Positions 1-6,340 of a DNA stretch of 9,708 nt are shown in pieces; position 1 is the first letter of the stretch; each line of letters starts with the position of its first letter. The stretch is from contig JBBRLA010000305.1 of the NCBI GenBank assembly GCA_038231615.1, forward strand, positions 1 through 9,708, in the 5' to 3' direction. Origin of the DNA: JBBRLA01 sp038231615. Lineage in GTDB: Bacteria > Myxococcota_A > Polyangia > Palsa-1104 > JAEUJZ01. Under the pieces are notes generated by a model. The model did no database searches. It was not told the DNA's origin and was given only the letters and a program-made list of their open reading frames with translations. Position numbers and translations under genes: made by a program.

Positions 1-822
1 ATCGGCGCGGTGCTGGCTTTGCCACATCCGTCGGAGGCGTCCCCTGCGCTCGGCCGGTTTCGCGACCGGGCTGCGCAGCTTGTCGCGGCGCTGCCCCCGG
101 GGCCCTCCGGTGGAGACATGAGCTTGCCGATGGCCCTGGCTCCGCGCCGGGCCAGCGGCCCGGATCTGAAACAGGCGCTGATCGGCAGCAGGGGCCGGGC
201 AGGGGTCATCTGCGCGGCGACGCTGCCGGTGCTTCGGAATGCGCCCGAGAGCCATTGCGTTGGGTGGTCGTTCGCGACGGAGCAGAGCGCGATCGGCGTG
301 CTCTTCGAACTGCTTCGGGTGACACGCGGCACCGGTCCCGCGGACGTACATCTTCTGGGCGCCAGTCTCCTGTCTCAGGTGGCGGCGGTACAGGGGGTCG
401 ATGTCACCTTGGGCAGAGCAGCGCTCTTCGCCCGGGCCGACGGGGCGGCGGAGGTGGTCGAGGCCCAACTGGGCAGCCTGGGGGCGCTGGCCGTGGCAGC
501 GGGGGGGCAGGGACTGCCGGATAGGTTGAGCACTTTCTGGCTGGCACCGCCGACACCGGGCGCCGCGGAGCCGGACGGACGGCTGGCGCTGTGGCCCGTT
601 GGGGAGCATGAACTTTTCGCCTGCTCCCCGGACGAGGTTGGCGCTGCGCTGGCGGAGGCCGGAGGCCGGAGCCTGCTCTGCGGGGTGCACCTGCATGGGA
701 TGGCCCTGTGCAGCGAGACGCCCTTACCCGTGTCCTCGGGGTCGGAGAAGCGGACCGGCCCCCGGGTGGAATTGCTGGCGCAGGTGCACCGGCGGATGAA
801 CGGCCATGATCTCCTCGTCTGA
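1..822 (+). CDS. FAD-linked oxidase (GlcD/GlcE-like), C-terminal part
   Basis: The frame is open to the left edge, so this is the 3' part of a gene; the GTG at 10 is probably internal. The flavin-domain signature is visible at about nt 163-225 as DLKQALIGSRGRAGVICAATL, which aligns with the family consensus GSEGTLGVIT. The roughly 200 residues after it fit the C-terminal domain of FAD-linked oxidases. The last residues (LLAQVHRRMNGHDLLV) resemble the usual helix ending in 'DPxGLLNPG', but stop early. Most of the FAD-binding PCMH domain would lie upstream. The family oxidises 2-hydroxyacids such as glycolate or D-lactate and passes electrons from FAD to a partner. The Fe-S protein 26 bp downstream is the expected partner. 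The Glu and Thr of the consensus loop are replaced by Arg (GSRGRAG), so activity may be altered; a GlcE-like accessory subunit is an alternative. Substrate is unknown. Confidence 0.72.
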   Translation: MGAVLALPHPSEASPALGRFRDRAAQLVAALPPGPSGGDMSLPMALAPRRASGPDLKQALIGSRGRAGVICAATLPVLRNAPESHCVGWSFATEQSAIGVLFELLRVTRGTGPADVHLLGASLLSQVAAVQGVDVTLGRAALFARADGAAEVVEAQLGSLGALAVAAGGQGLPDRLSTFWLAPPTPGAAEPDGRLALWPVGEHELFACSPDEVGAALAEAGGRSLLCGVHLHGMALCSETPLPVSSGSEKRTGPRVELLAQVHRRMNGHDLLV

Positions 823-848
823 AAAAGAATCCTCTGGGGGAACCAGCG

Positions 849-2069
849 ATGCCTGACTTGCAGTCCTCGGTCGATCTCTGCACCTATTGCCCCAGGCTTT
901 GCAGCCATGCGTGCCCGGTGTCGTTGGTCGAGGCCCGCGAGACAGTGACGCCCCAGGCCAAGATGGCGAGCTTCGGGGCCCTGCGCCGGATCGCTGTTCC
1001 GATTGAATACCCGGAACTGGCCCTGCCGCTTTATGCCTGCACCGGCTGCGGCGCCTGCACCGAGGTGTGCCTGTACAAGGTTGAACCGGGCGTGGTGTTG
1101 TTGCAGGGCAGGGCGGTGGCGGACGCGGGCGGTGCGGCCCACCCCCGTCTCGGCGACCTACCGAGACAGCACCGGGAGCAGGCCCGTCGCGCAGCCGAAC
1201 GGGTACAGGCGGCGGTCCCCACGGAGAGGCTTTCGGCGGGATCCACCCTGACCTATCTGCCCTCTTGCGAGTTCGATCGGGATGGGCGAGGGGAAACCGC
1301 GCCCGAGAAAGACGACGATCCGGGCATTCGAGATCCGGGCGAGGAGGCGCGAGCTGCATTGCGCGTCTTTGACCGTCTGGCCTTGGACGCCCGGAGAAAT
1401 GACGAGGCGCTCCCCTTGCTGACCCTGGCCCTGCTGAGCGTCGGTTGCGGGGGCTACCCGCTCTTCGCCGCGGGCCTGGCCGAGCGGTTTCGGTTGCACG
1501 CCGAGAACCTGGCCCGCGAGCTTCAAGGGCATTCGACGGTGATCATGGGCTGCGCTCCGTGCACCTGGCTGCTGCGAACCCAATACCGGGCAGCGGGCGC
1601 GCCGCTGCGGCCGAAGATCCTGCACGTCACCGAGTTCCTGGCACCGCTGGCCGAGGCCCTGCCGGTACACCGTCAGATGCCCGCTGCCGCCTATCACGAC
1701 TCCTGCTATCTGGGCCGTCATCTCCAAGTGTACGACGAGCCACGCCGGCTCATGGATCGGGCGGTGGCGGTGGTGACCGAATTTACCCATCATCGGGCCG
1801 ACGCGCGCTGCTGCGGCGGAGGCGGGCTCTTGCCGCTGACCGCACCGGCCACCTCACAAGGCATCGCCGCCGAGCGTCTCGGCGAACTCGGGGTTCTTGG
1901 GCCGTCGGTCGTCATCAGCGGCTGCGCGACCTGCCAGCGACAGTTCAGTCTTGCCGGACGCTCCCGCGGCGTGCGCTCGATCGGACTCCTGGACCTGCTG
2001 GACGAGGTGACCCGCAAAGGACCCGAACGGACCAACCAGGGCAGCTCACCCCCCGCCTGCGAAGACTGA
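849..2069 (+). CDS. Fe-S protein with CCG domains (GlcF/HdrD-like electron-transfer subunit)
   Basis: The ATG at 849 follows a GGGGG Shine-Dalgarno-like run about 8 nt upstream and gives 406 residues, near the usual GlcF length. Two N-terminal 4Fe-4S motifs are visible: C11-x2-C14-x3-C18-x3-C22-P and C64-x2-C67-x2-C70-x3-C74. The C-terminal half holds two CCG (DUF224) repeats, which in HdrB/HdrD-type proteins bind a non-cubane cluster. The second is canonical: C286-x34-C321-C322-G-x35-C359-x2-C362. The first is degenerate: C140, then GCGG at 199-202 instead of CCG, then C235-x2-C238, with about 59 residues in the first gap. There is no signal peptide or membrane segment, so it is probably a cytoplasmic or membrane-peripheral protein. 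It likely receives electrons from the flavoprotein encoded just upstream and passes them to quinone or another acceptor. The pair is almost certainly one transcription unit; the physiological substrate is not deducible. Confidence 0.85.
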   Translation: MPDLQSSVDLCTYCPRLCSHACPVSLVEARETVTPQAKMASFGALRRIAVPIEYPELALPLYACTGCGACTEVCLYKVEPGVVLLQGRAVADAGGAAHPRLGDLPRQHREQARRAAERVQAAVPTERLSAGSTLTYLPSCEFDRDGRGETAPEKDDDPGIRDPGEEARAALRVFDRLALDARRNDEALPLLTLALLSVGCGGYPLFAAGLAERFRLHAENLARELQGHSTVIMGCAPCTWLLRTQYRAAGAPLRPKILHVTEFLAPLAEALPVHRQMPAAAYHDSCYLGRHLQVYDEPRRLMDRAVAVVTEFTHHRADARCCGGGGLLPLTAPATSQGIAAERLGELGVLGPSVVISGCATCQRQFSLAGRSRGVRSIGLLDLLDEVTRKGPERTNQGSSPPACED

Positions 2070-2125
2070 TTTGCCTGGGCCAGGATGGCCGTGCCCGGTC
2101 GTTGGTCATCGCGACCGAGAGGCGG

Positions 2126-2833
2126 TCAGGCGTCGGCACCAGGCGTCTCAGTGTACCACTCCGCCTCGCCGTTGGTGAATGGCATGCTGCCCCGGAGGTG
2201 GCGTCGCAGCGCCATGCCGCCCAGAAAGAGCAGCAGCAGCAGGCCATGGGCGCCCACCACGGCGGTGGCCCAGGCGACACCGAGCGAGCCGGGGCGCCGG
2301 CCTTTGACGAGGAGGGGGACGTGGGAGATTCTCTCCTCCAGGCCTCGCCGGACGAGTTCCCGGGTCGCCAAATAGGTCAGCCGTCCATCCCCGGTCCCGA
2401 AGCCGATGATTCCTTCGACCCAGGCGGGGGTGGGCGGGGCCTGGTAGCCGCGGGCATAAAGGGTCGAGAGGCCGTTCGAGGACCCGTGGGCGTCCACCAG
2501 GGCCTTGATGTGCACGCCACCGCCATGGGGCGCGTCGGCATCATCACACTCGGACTCGGGGGTCAGGGGGTAGAATACGTGGTCGTTCTCATCTCGTTCG
2601 CTGGTCATGATGATGCCGTCGGGGCTGACGGCGACCTCCAGGTCATGGCGCACGCAGCCACGCACCATGACCCAGCCGCGGGTCCTCGGGTCCAACTCTT
2701 CGGCGCGGAGGTCCTGGCGCGGGCCCTTCTGGTGAAGGCGAATCTCCTGGGCGCCAATATAAAGCGCGAAACCGGAACCGAAAACGATCCCCGCGCAGAG
2801 CAGCGCCAGCATGAACCAGAGTCTGATGGGCAT
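2126..2833 (-). CDS. Hypothetical protein with two membrane segments and a large loop
   Basis: I do not recognise the family. The frame is open further upstream (to 2986), but the ATG at 2833 is preferred. It starts MPIRLWFMLALL, placing a transmembrane helix at residues 8-28, and a plausible promoter overlaps the alternative ATG at 2884. The product has 235 residues. The loop at about 30-183 contains GWVMVRGCVRHDLEVAV and a run rich in Asp/Glu and His (91-108). A second hydrophobic helix lies at about 184-209, followed by a basic RRHLRG and a short hydrophilic tail. This suggests both termini in the cytoplasm and the loop in the periplasm. Two Cys in the loop (C60 and C96) could form a disulfide. 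The ribosome binding site is poor: the only AGGAAGG is about 23 nt upstream inside a hairpin. It is convergent with the Fe-S gene (56 bp gap) and divergent from the nucleotidase. The opposite strand carries a long open frame that I treat as a shadow. Confidence 0.68.
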   Translation of the reverse strand: MPIRLWFMLALLCAGIVFGSGFALYIGAQEIRLHQKGPRQDLRAEELDPRTRGWVMVRGCVRHDLEVAVSPDGIIMTSERDENDHVFYPLTPESECDDADAPHGGGVHIKALVDAHGSSNGLSTLYARGYQAPPTPAWVEGIIGFGTGDGRLTYLATRELVRRGLEERISHVPLLVKGRRPGSLGVAWATAVVGAHGLLLLLFLGGMALRRHLRGSMPFTNGEAEWYTETPGADA

Positions 2834-2838
2834 GGATG

Positions 2839-2863
2839 TTATCGAAGGAAGTCCATCCTTCCT
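2839..2863 (-). promoter_or_regulatory. Leader hairpin and five-codon upstream ORF
   Basis: On the minus strand, AGGAAG (2863-2858) and CTTCCT (2851-2846) form a perfect 6-bp stem around a 6-nt loop. The loop includes the start of a mini-ORF ATG-GAC-TTC-CTT-CGA-TAA (2856-2839, peptide MDFLR). A GAGG lies a few bases before that ATG. Its stop is 5 nt before the ATG of the membrane-protein gene, so ribosomes could re-initiate there. Structure and spacing are read directly; function is speculation. Confidence 0.25.
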
Positions 2864-2874
2864 CAGCCGCCCCG

Positions 2875-2905
2875 AGTCTAGCATGGGCCGGCGACTCCGG
2901 GCCAA
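2875..2905 (-). promoter_or_regulatory. Possible sigma70-type promoter for the two-TM membrane protein
   Basis: Read on the minus strand, TTGGCC (2905-2900) and TAGACT (2880-2875) each match four of six consensus bases, with a 19-nt spacer, which is longer than ideal. Transcription would begin near 2868, leaving a leader of about 35 nt before the ATG at 2833. This would exclude the alternative ATG at 2884, which lies next to the -10 element. In GC-rich DNA such matches arise by chance, so this is only a candidate. Confidence 0.25.
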
Positions 2906-3025
2906 GCCGACTTTTTCGCCAACTGACCTGACCTGACGACAACATCCCCTCGCTTTTCCCCCCAGGGCTGCGTCAGCCGCGGCCAAACAGAATCCCTGCC
3001 CCTCTCATCTGGGCCGCAGGGGCTT

Positions 3026-3049
3026 GCAGGTGTTACCGATCACACCCGC
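3026..3049. promoter_or_regulatory. Candidate operator: 8-bp dyad upstream of nucleotidase operon
   Basis: GCAGGTGT and ACACCCGC form inverted arms separated by 8 nt, with one mismatched pair. The right arm overlaps two tandem copies of CACACCCG (3041-3048 and 3049-3056). The site ends about 60 bp before the nucleotidase start, a normal position for an operator or activator site. No regulator gene is visible nearby, and the motif does not match one I can name. Confidence 0.25.
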
Positions 3050-3110
3050 ACACCCGACTCAGGCCCTTGCACTCCTTCTGACTCTGTGCGATGTCACAAT
3101 GGTGCCTACC

Positions 3111-4910
3111 ATGATGGCGGCTTTTTGGGCCTGCACCCCCCGGCTTTTGCTCCTCCTCGCTCTGGCCGTGCCGGGCGCCGCGGGCGCGGGCGAGTTTACT
3201 CTTTCGATCGTCGGTACCAGCGACCTGCATGGCCACGTCGAGCCGACCCCGTTGACGGTCAAGGACCGAAACGGAGAGGCCCAGAAGGTCGATCGCGGCG
3301 GCCTGCCCTTGCTCTCCGGCTACCTGGAGGACCTGCGGCGCCGGCATCCGGTCATCTTGCTCGACGCCGGGGACCTCTTCCAGGGCACCCTTATCTCGAA
3401 CCTCGGCGAGGGGCAGGTGGTCATCGACGCCTACAACCTCCTGCGCTACAACGCCGCCGCCATCGGCAACCACGAGTTCGACTACGGGCCGGTGGGTCCT
3501 GCGGGCGTCGCCCGGGCAGGTAGCGATGAGGACCCGGTAGGCGCCCTGAAGGCCCGCATCGCCGCCGCTCGCTTCCCTTTCCTGGCGGCCAACATCATCG
3601 ACAACGCCACCGGACGGCCGATCGCCTGGCCCAACGTCTACCCTTCGACGATCATCACCCTCCCCGAGGAACCATCTCTGCGCATCGGCCTGATCGGCGC
3701 CACCGCGGAGGACACCCCCCGGACCACCAACGCCACCAACCTGCGCGGCCTGACCATCGCCGAGGTGGTCCCCGCGGTGTTGGCTCAGGCCAGGGCGCTG
3801 CGGAAGCAGGGGGCGCAACTGGTCCTTCTGACGGTCCATGAGGGGGCCAACTGCAAGGGATTCACCAACCCGCGCGACCTGTCCGCCTGTCAGAACGACG
3901 ATGGGCGGGTGGTGAAGATCGCCGCGGCGCTTGGCGGCCAGGTGGATGCCATCGTAGCGGGGCACACTCACTCCGGGATGGCACACTTCGTCGGCCCGGT
4001 GCCGGTGATCCAGTCCTTCGCCAACGGGCGGGCCTTCGGCCGCATCGACCTCTCGTTCCATCGAGTGGGGCCGCGCCTGATTCTGGACCCCGACAAGACC
4101 CGGGTGTTCCCGCCTACGGAGGTGTGCAGCGTCGCCGTTTCCGCCGCCTGCGATGCCCAGTCCCTGAACGGCACGGAGAGCAGGCCGGCGATCTACGAAG
4201 GGCAGCCCGTCGCGCCCTCCGCCACCATCGCGGCGACCCTTGCTCCCTACCGGGAGCGGGCACAGGCCCGTCGTGCCGAACCGCTGGGGTTCAGCCTGAA
4301 GCAGAAGATGTCCCGGCGCTACCGCGACGAATCGCCGCTGGGCGCCCTGCTGGCAGATCTCATTCGGGAAGGCGCCTCGCTGGTCAAGGGGGAGCCGGTG
4401 GACTTCGCCCTGCAAAATGGCGGCGGCATCCGCAGCGATCTTCCCGTCGGGGCCCTGACCTACGGGGACCTCTTCGAGATTGTCCCCTTCGACAACCGCC
4501 TCGCCATCATCCGGGCGCCCGGGCGGGTTCTCTCCGATCTCTTCGCCCTGAACATGGGCAGCGCCTCTGGAGTGCTGGTCCCCTCCGGTCTGGTCGTCAC
4601 CGCGCGCTGCGCCGGGGACGCCATCCAGGTGGCGCTCAGCGACTCCGTGGGTCGACCTCTCCTGCCGGATCGCGTCTACACGGTGGCGGTCAGCGACTTC
4701 CTGGCGGCGGGCGGCGACAACTTTGGTGCCGTCCTGTCCAGGTTTCCTTTTGGCTCGGTTACCTTTTACGATGATGCACCACCGCTGAGGGACATCATCC
4801 TCCTGGCCCTGAAGCAGCATCACGAACTGCCCCTGCCCCCGGATGGGCCCTCCCGGCTGCACCTGTCCATGCCCCGCCCGATCCGGTGCAAGCAGCCGTC
4901 GGTGCCATGA
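3111..4910 (+). CDS. Exported 5'-nucleotidase / 2',3'-cyclic phosphodiesterase family protein (UshA-like)
   Basis: The start is set by the signal peptide: from ATG 3111 or 3114 the protein begins MMAAFWACTPRLLLLLALAV with likely cleavage after AGA. Longer TTG (3024) and ATG (3099) starts only add residues before it. None has a clear Shine-Dalgarno. From 3111 it has 599 residues. The metallophosphatase domain shows all core motifs for a two-metal centre: SDLHGH (D38, H40), DAGD (D88), GNHEFD (119-124), H243 in VHEG, and GHTH (284-287). The C-terminal 5'-nucleotidase domain shows NGGGIRSD (436-443), VPFDN and GGDNF (534-538), which form the nucleoside/phosphate pocket in UshA. CKGFTNPRDLSAC may be a disulfide loop. 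The family releases phosphate from nucleotides, UDP-sugars or cyclic nucleotides in the periplasm or at the surface. It lies directly upstream of the lipoprotein and receptor, suggesting hydrolysis coupled to uptake. Exact substrate cannot be read. Confidence 0.92.
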   Translation: MMAAFWACTPRLLLLLALAVPGAAGAGEFTLSIVGTSDLHGHVEPTPLTVKDRNGEAQKVDRGGLPLLSGYLEDLRRRHPVILLDAGDLFQGTLISNLGEGQVVIDAYNLLRYNAAAIGNHEFDYGPVGPAGVARAGSDEDPVGALKARIAAARFPFLAANIIDNATGRPIAWPNVYPSTIITLPEEPSLRIGLIGATAEDTPRTTNATNLRGLTIAEVVPAVLAQARALRKQGAQLVLLTVHEGANCKGFTNPRDLSACQNDDGRVVKIAAALGGQVDAIVAGHTHSGMAHFVGPVPVIQSFANGRAFGRIDLSFHRVGPRLILDPDKTRVFPPTEVCSVAVSAACDAQSLNGTESRPAIYEGQPVAPSATIAATLAPYRERAQARRAEPLGFSLKQKMSRRYRDESPLGALLADLIREGASLVKGEPVDFALQNGGGIRSDLPVGALTYGDLFEIVPFDNRLAIIRAPGRVLSDLFALNMGSASGVLVPSGLVVTARCAGDAIQVALSDSVGRPLLPDRVYTVAVSDFLAAGGDNFGAVLSRFPFGSVTFYDDAPPLRDIILLALKQHHELPLPPDGPSRLHLSMPRPIRCKQPSVP

Positions 4911-4963
4911 AAGGCGGGCGGCTGTGGTGTAACGTGCCCGTTGTGCTTCTGCACGAGCCATGG

Positions 4964-5051
4964 TACACGCCGGCCATGCATTTTCTTTCGCCCTCTCGCC
5001 TGCGGCGCTTCGCGATCGCTGAACCGCGGCGCCTGCGGCGCTTCGCGATCG
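4964..5051 (+). repeat. Two 21-bp direct repeats before the lipoprotein signal peptide
   Basis: Identical 21-bp copies lie at 4998-5018 and 5031-5051, a 33-bp period. Each contains CTGCGGCG and ends in GCGATCG; the first copy continues into the palindrome GCGATCGC. If translated in the lipoprotein frame, they encode two copies of RLRRFAI. If the GTG at 5072 is the true start, they are non-coding and sit 21 bp upstream of it. A weak promoter-like pair, TTGTGC (4941-4946) and TACACG (4964-4969) with a TGG extended -10 and a 17-nt spacer, lies just upstream. Confidence 0.6.
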
Positions 5052-5071
5052 ATGTCTCACGCACCGCGCCT

Positions 5072-6307
5072 GTGCTGAACCGAAGCCTGGCCCTGGGCGG
5101 ATTGCTCGGGCTGCTCTGCTTTCCCGCCGCCAGCTGTAGCGGCACGGTCGCCCCTGACGACTACCTCGGGACGGTGGATGGCAGCGGCTTCGACCCGCTC
5201 TTCGGCACCAACACCACGAACCTGGGCCCGGCGTGCATCGGGCCCCGCGCCGGGTACGCGGCCAATGGCACCGACACGGTGAGCTGGTATTACCTCGGGA
5301 CGCTCTCGCAGACGCAGCTCGACATTTCCAACTCGACGGATCCGACCCGCACCCCGGTGACGGGGGCCTACGCGATCAGCGGGTGCGCCCCCGGCAGCGC
5401 GAGCTTCGATCCCCGCACCGATAACTATGTCCTCACGCAGCAGTACCCGATCATCGGCGGGACCATCACCCTGCCCACCAAGATCACCACCTACAAACCC
5501 TGGCAGGTGGTTTTCCCGGCCAAGGTGGTCGCCGGCCGCGCGCTGGGGTGCAACGACATCAAGTCCGAGAAATCCTTGCAGGCCCGCGGCGGCTACGACC
5601 TGGACAGCCACCTGTGGAACCAGAGCGATCGCGACGTGGACGTGAATCCGCCGACGCTGGACCAGATCCGCGCGGGCATGGTGACCTTCAAGGACTGGCC
5701 GATCTTCAACGTCGCCGCCCCCCTGATGAAGACCCAGGATCCGGCGAAGTCCTGCCCGCTGGTCAGCTGCGCCCAGCCCGGCATGTGCCCCAAGTACCCC
5801 AAGAGCCCCGGCGATCCCGCCGCGGACTTCCAGTTTCCCACGCAGAACTGGGTGCGCGGCCTGCTCGGCGGCTACCTGGACGGCGGGGACCTGCCGATCT
5901 CCACCAACCCGATGGTATGCAAGGACGTCCTGCCTGCTGGCAACACCTGCATGACCACGGGCTGCGTCTGCCCCCAGGTGAACACGGTGTACATGTCCTC
6001 AGAGATTCTGACCGCGGGCAAGATAGACACCAAGATCCTCGCGGCTGGCACCGTGACCATCGCCGGTCGCAAGAGCCCAGCCAACCTGCTGGCGACCTTC
6101 GCCGCGACCCCGGGACAGCCGGGATACTCTCCGATATGTCAAGTCAAGGTATACGACCCGACAAAGGTCGTTTGCACGCGCAAGGAAGACGATGTGGCCC
6201 CTCGCCCGCTCTGCACCGTGGATGAGCTGAAGATGTCGCCGGCCGCAGCCTTCCCCAAGGTCCCCACGACCTACGTGCACTGCCTGTTTCTTTCGCAGTC
6301 CAAGTAG
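5072..6307 (+). CDS. Cysteine-rich outer-membrane lipoprotein, function unknown
   Basis: I chose GTG 5072 because it gives a textbook lipoprotein signal peptide: MLNRSLALGGLLGLLCFPAAS followed by the lipidated Cys (codon at 5135) and SGTV. No Shine-Dalgarno precedes it. In-frame ATGs at 4976 and 4907 (the latter in an ATGA overlap with the nucleotidase stop) would add 32 or 55 Arg-rich residues before the hydrophobic core; I cannot exclude them. The mature part, about 390 residues, has 14 further Cys, an even number, clustered in CPLVSCAQPGMC and CMTTGCVC, so up to seven disulfides are possible. There is no CxxCH haem motif. It is rich in Thr, Pro, Gly and aromatic residues and looks like a folded, exported beta-rich protein. 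It lies 33 bp upstream of the TonB-dependent receptor and is probably its surface or periplasmic partner, in position like a SusD protein but without recognisable resemblance to one. I do not recognise the family. Confidence 0.8.
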   Translation: MLNRSLALGGLLGLLCFPAASCSGTVAPDDYLGTVDGSGFDPLFGTNTTNLGPACIGPRAGYAANGTDTVSWYYLGTLSQTQLDISNSTDPTRTPVTGAYAISGCAPGSASFDPRTDNYVLTQQYPIIGGTITLPTKITTYKPWQVVFPAKVVAGRALGCNDIKSEKSLQARGGYDLDSHLWNQSDRDVDVNPPTLDQIRAGMVTFKDWPIFNVAAPLMKTQDPAKSCPLVSCAQPGMCPKYPKSPGDPAADFQFPTQNWVRGLLGGYLDGGDLPISTNPMVCKDVLPAGNTCMTTGCVCPQVNTVYMSSEILTAGKIDTKILAAGTVTIAGRKSPANLLATFAATPGQPGYSPICQVKVYDPTKVVCTRKEDDVAPRPLCTVDELKMSPAAAFPKVPTTYVHCLFLSQSK

Positions 6308-6329
6308 ACCCGGTCCCGCCTGATCGTAC

Positions 6330-6334
6330 GGAGG
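6330..6334 (+). promoter_or_regulatory. Ribosome binding site deciding the receptor start
   Basis: GGAGG lies 6 nt before ATG 6341. This supports that start over the in-frame GTG at 6392, which would give a shorter n-region before the same hydrophobic core. It is one of the clearest ribosome binding sites in the window. Confidence 0.7.
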
Positions 6335-6340
6335 CAAGCA

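Larger units (their letters stand above)
2834..3110. other. Divergent intergenic region
   Basis: This 277-bp stretch separates the minus-strand membrane gene from the plus-strand nucleotidase and should contain both promoters. Visible elements are the leader and candidate promoter for the minus gene, a triple CTGAC pentamer (2923-2937), a small GGCTG-CGT-CAGCC inverted repeat (2966-2978), and the dyad and tandem octamer at 3026-3056. I could not find a convincing plus-strand -35/-10 pair. The best -35, TTGCAC at 3067, has no good -10 at the proper distance. Open frames running through it look like upstream extensions of the flanking genes, not separate genes. Confidence 0.5.

Noticed and set aside
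2096..2117. CGGTCG/CGACCG hairpin in the convergent gap between the Fe-S and membrane genes
   Set aside because: Six base pairs around a 10-nt loop and no T-run on either side. It is not convincing as a bidirectional terminator.
1445..2881. 478-codon plus-strand open frame spanning the end of the Fe-S gene and the minus-strand membrane gene
   Set aside because: It overlaps the perfect second CCG domain in another frame and continues antisense to a gene with clear membrane helices. The translation has no domain-like features.
2923..2937. Triple CTGAC pentamer
   Set aside because: Three copies of a 5-mer is too short and too few to support a functional repeat.
3067..3100. TTGCAC as a -35 for the nucleotidase operon
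   Set aside because: At 17 nt spacing the -10 would be GATGTC, a poor match. CACAAT lies too far away.
4976..5050. Twin-arginine (Tat) signal in the RLRRFAI repeats
   Set aside because: The motif lacks the S/T-RR-x-F-L-K pattern and lies about 20 residues before the hydrophobic core. A lipoprotein signal from GTG 5072 explains the data better.
3033..5060. 675-codon open frame on the minus strand, opposite the nucleotidase
   Set aside because: It is antisense to a gene with full catalytic motifs. Its translation is rich in Arg, Gly, Gln and Asp with no domain pattern, as expected from GC-rich codon bias.
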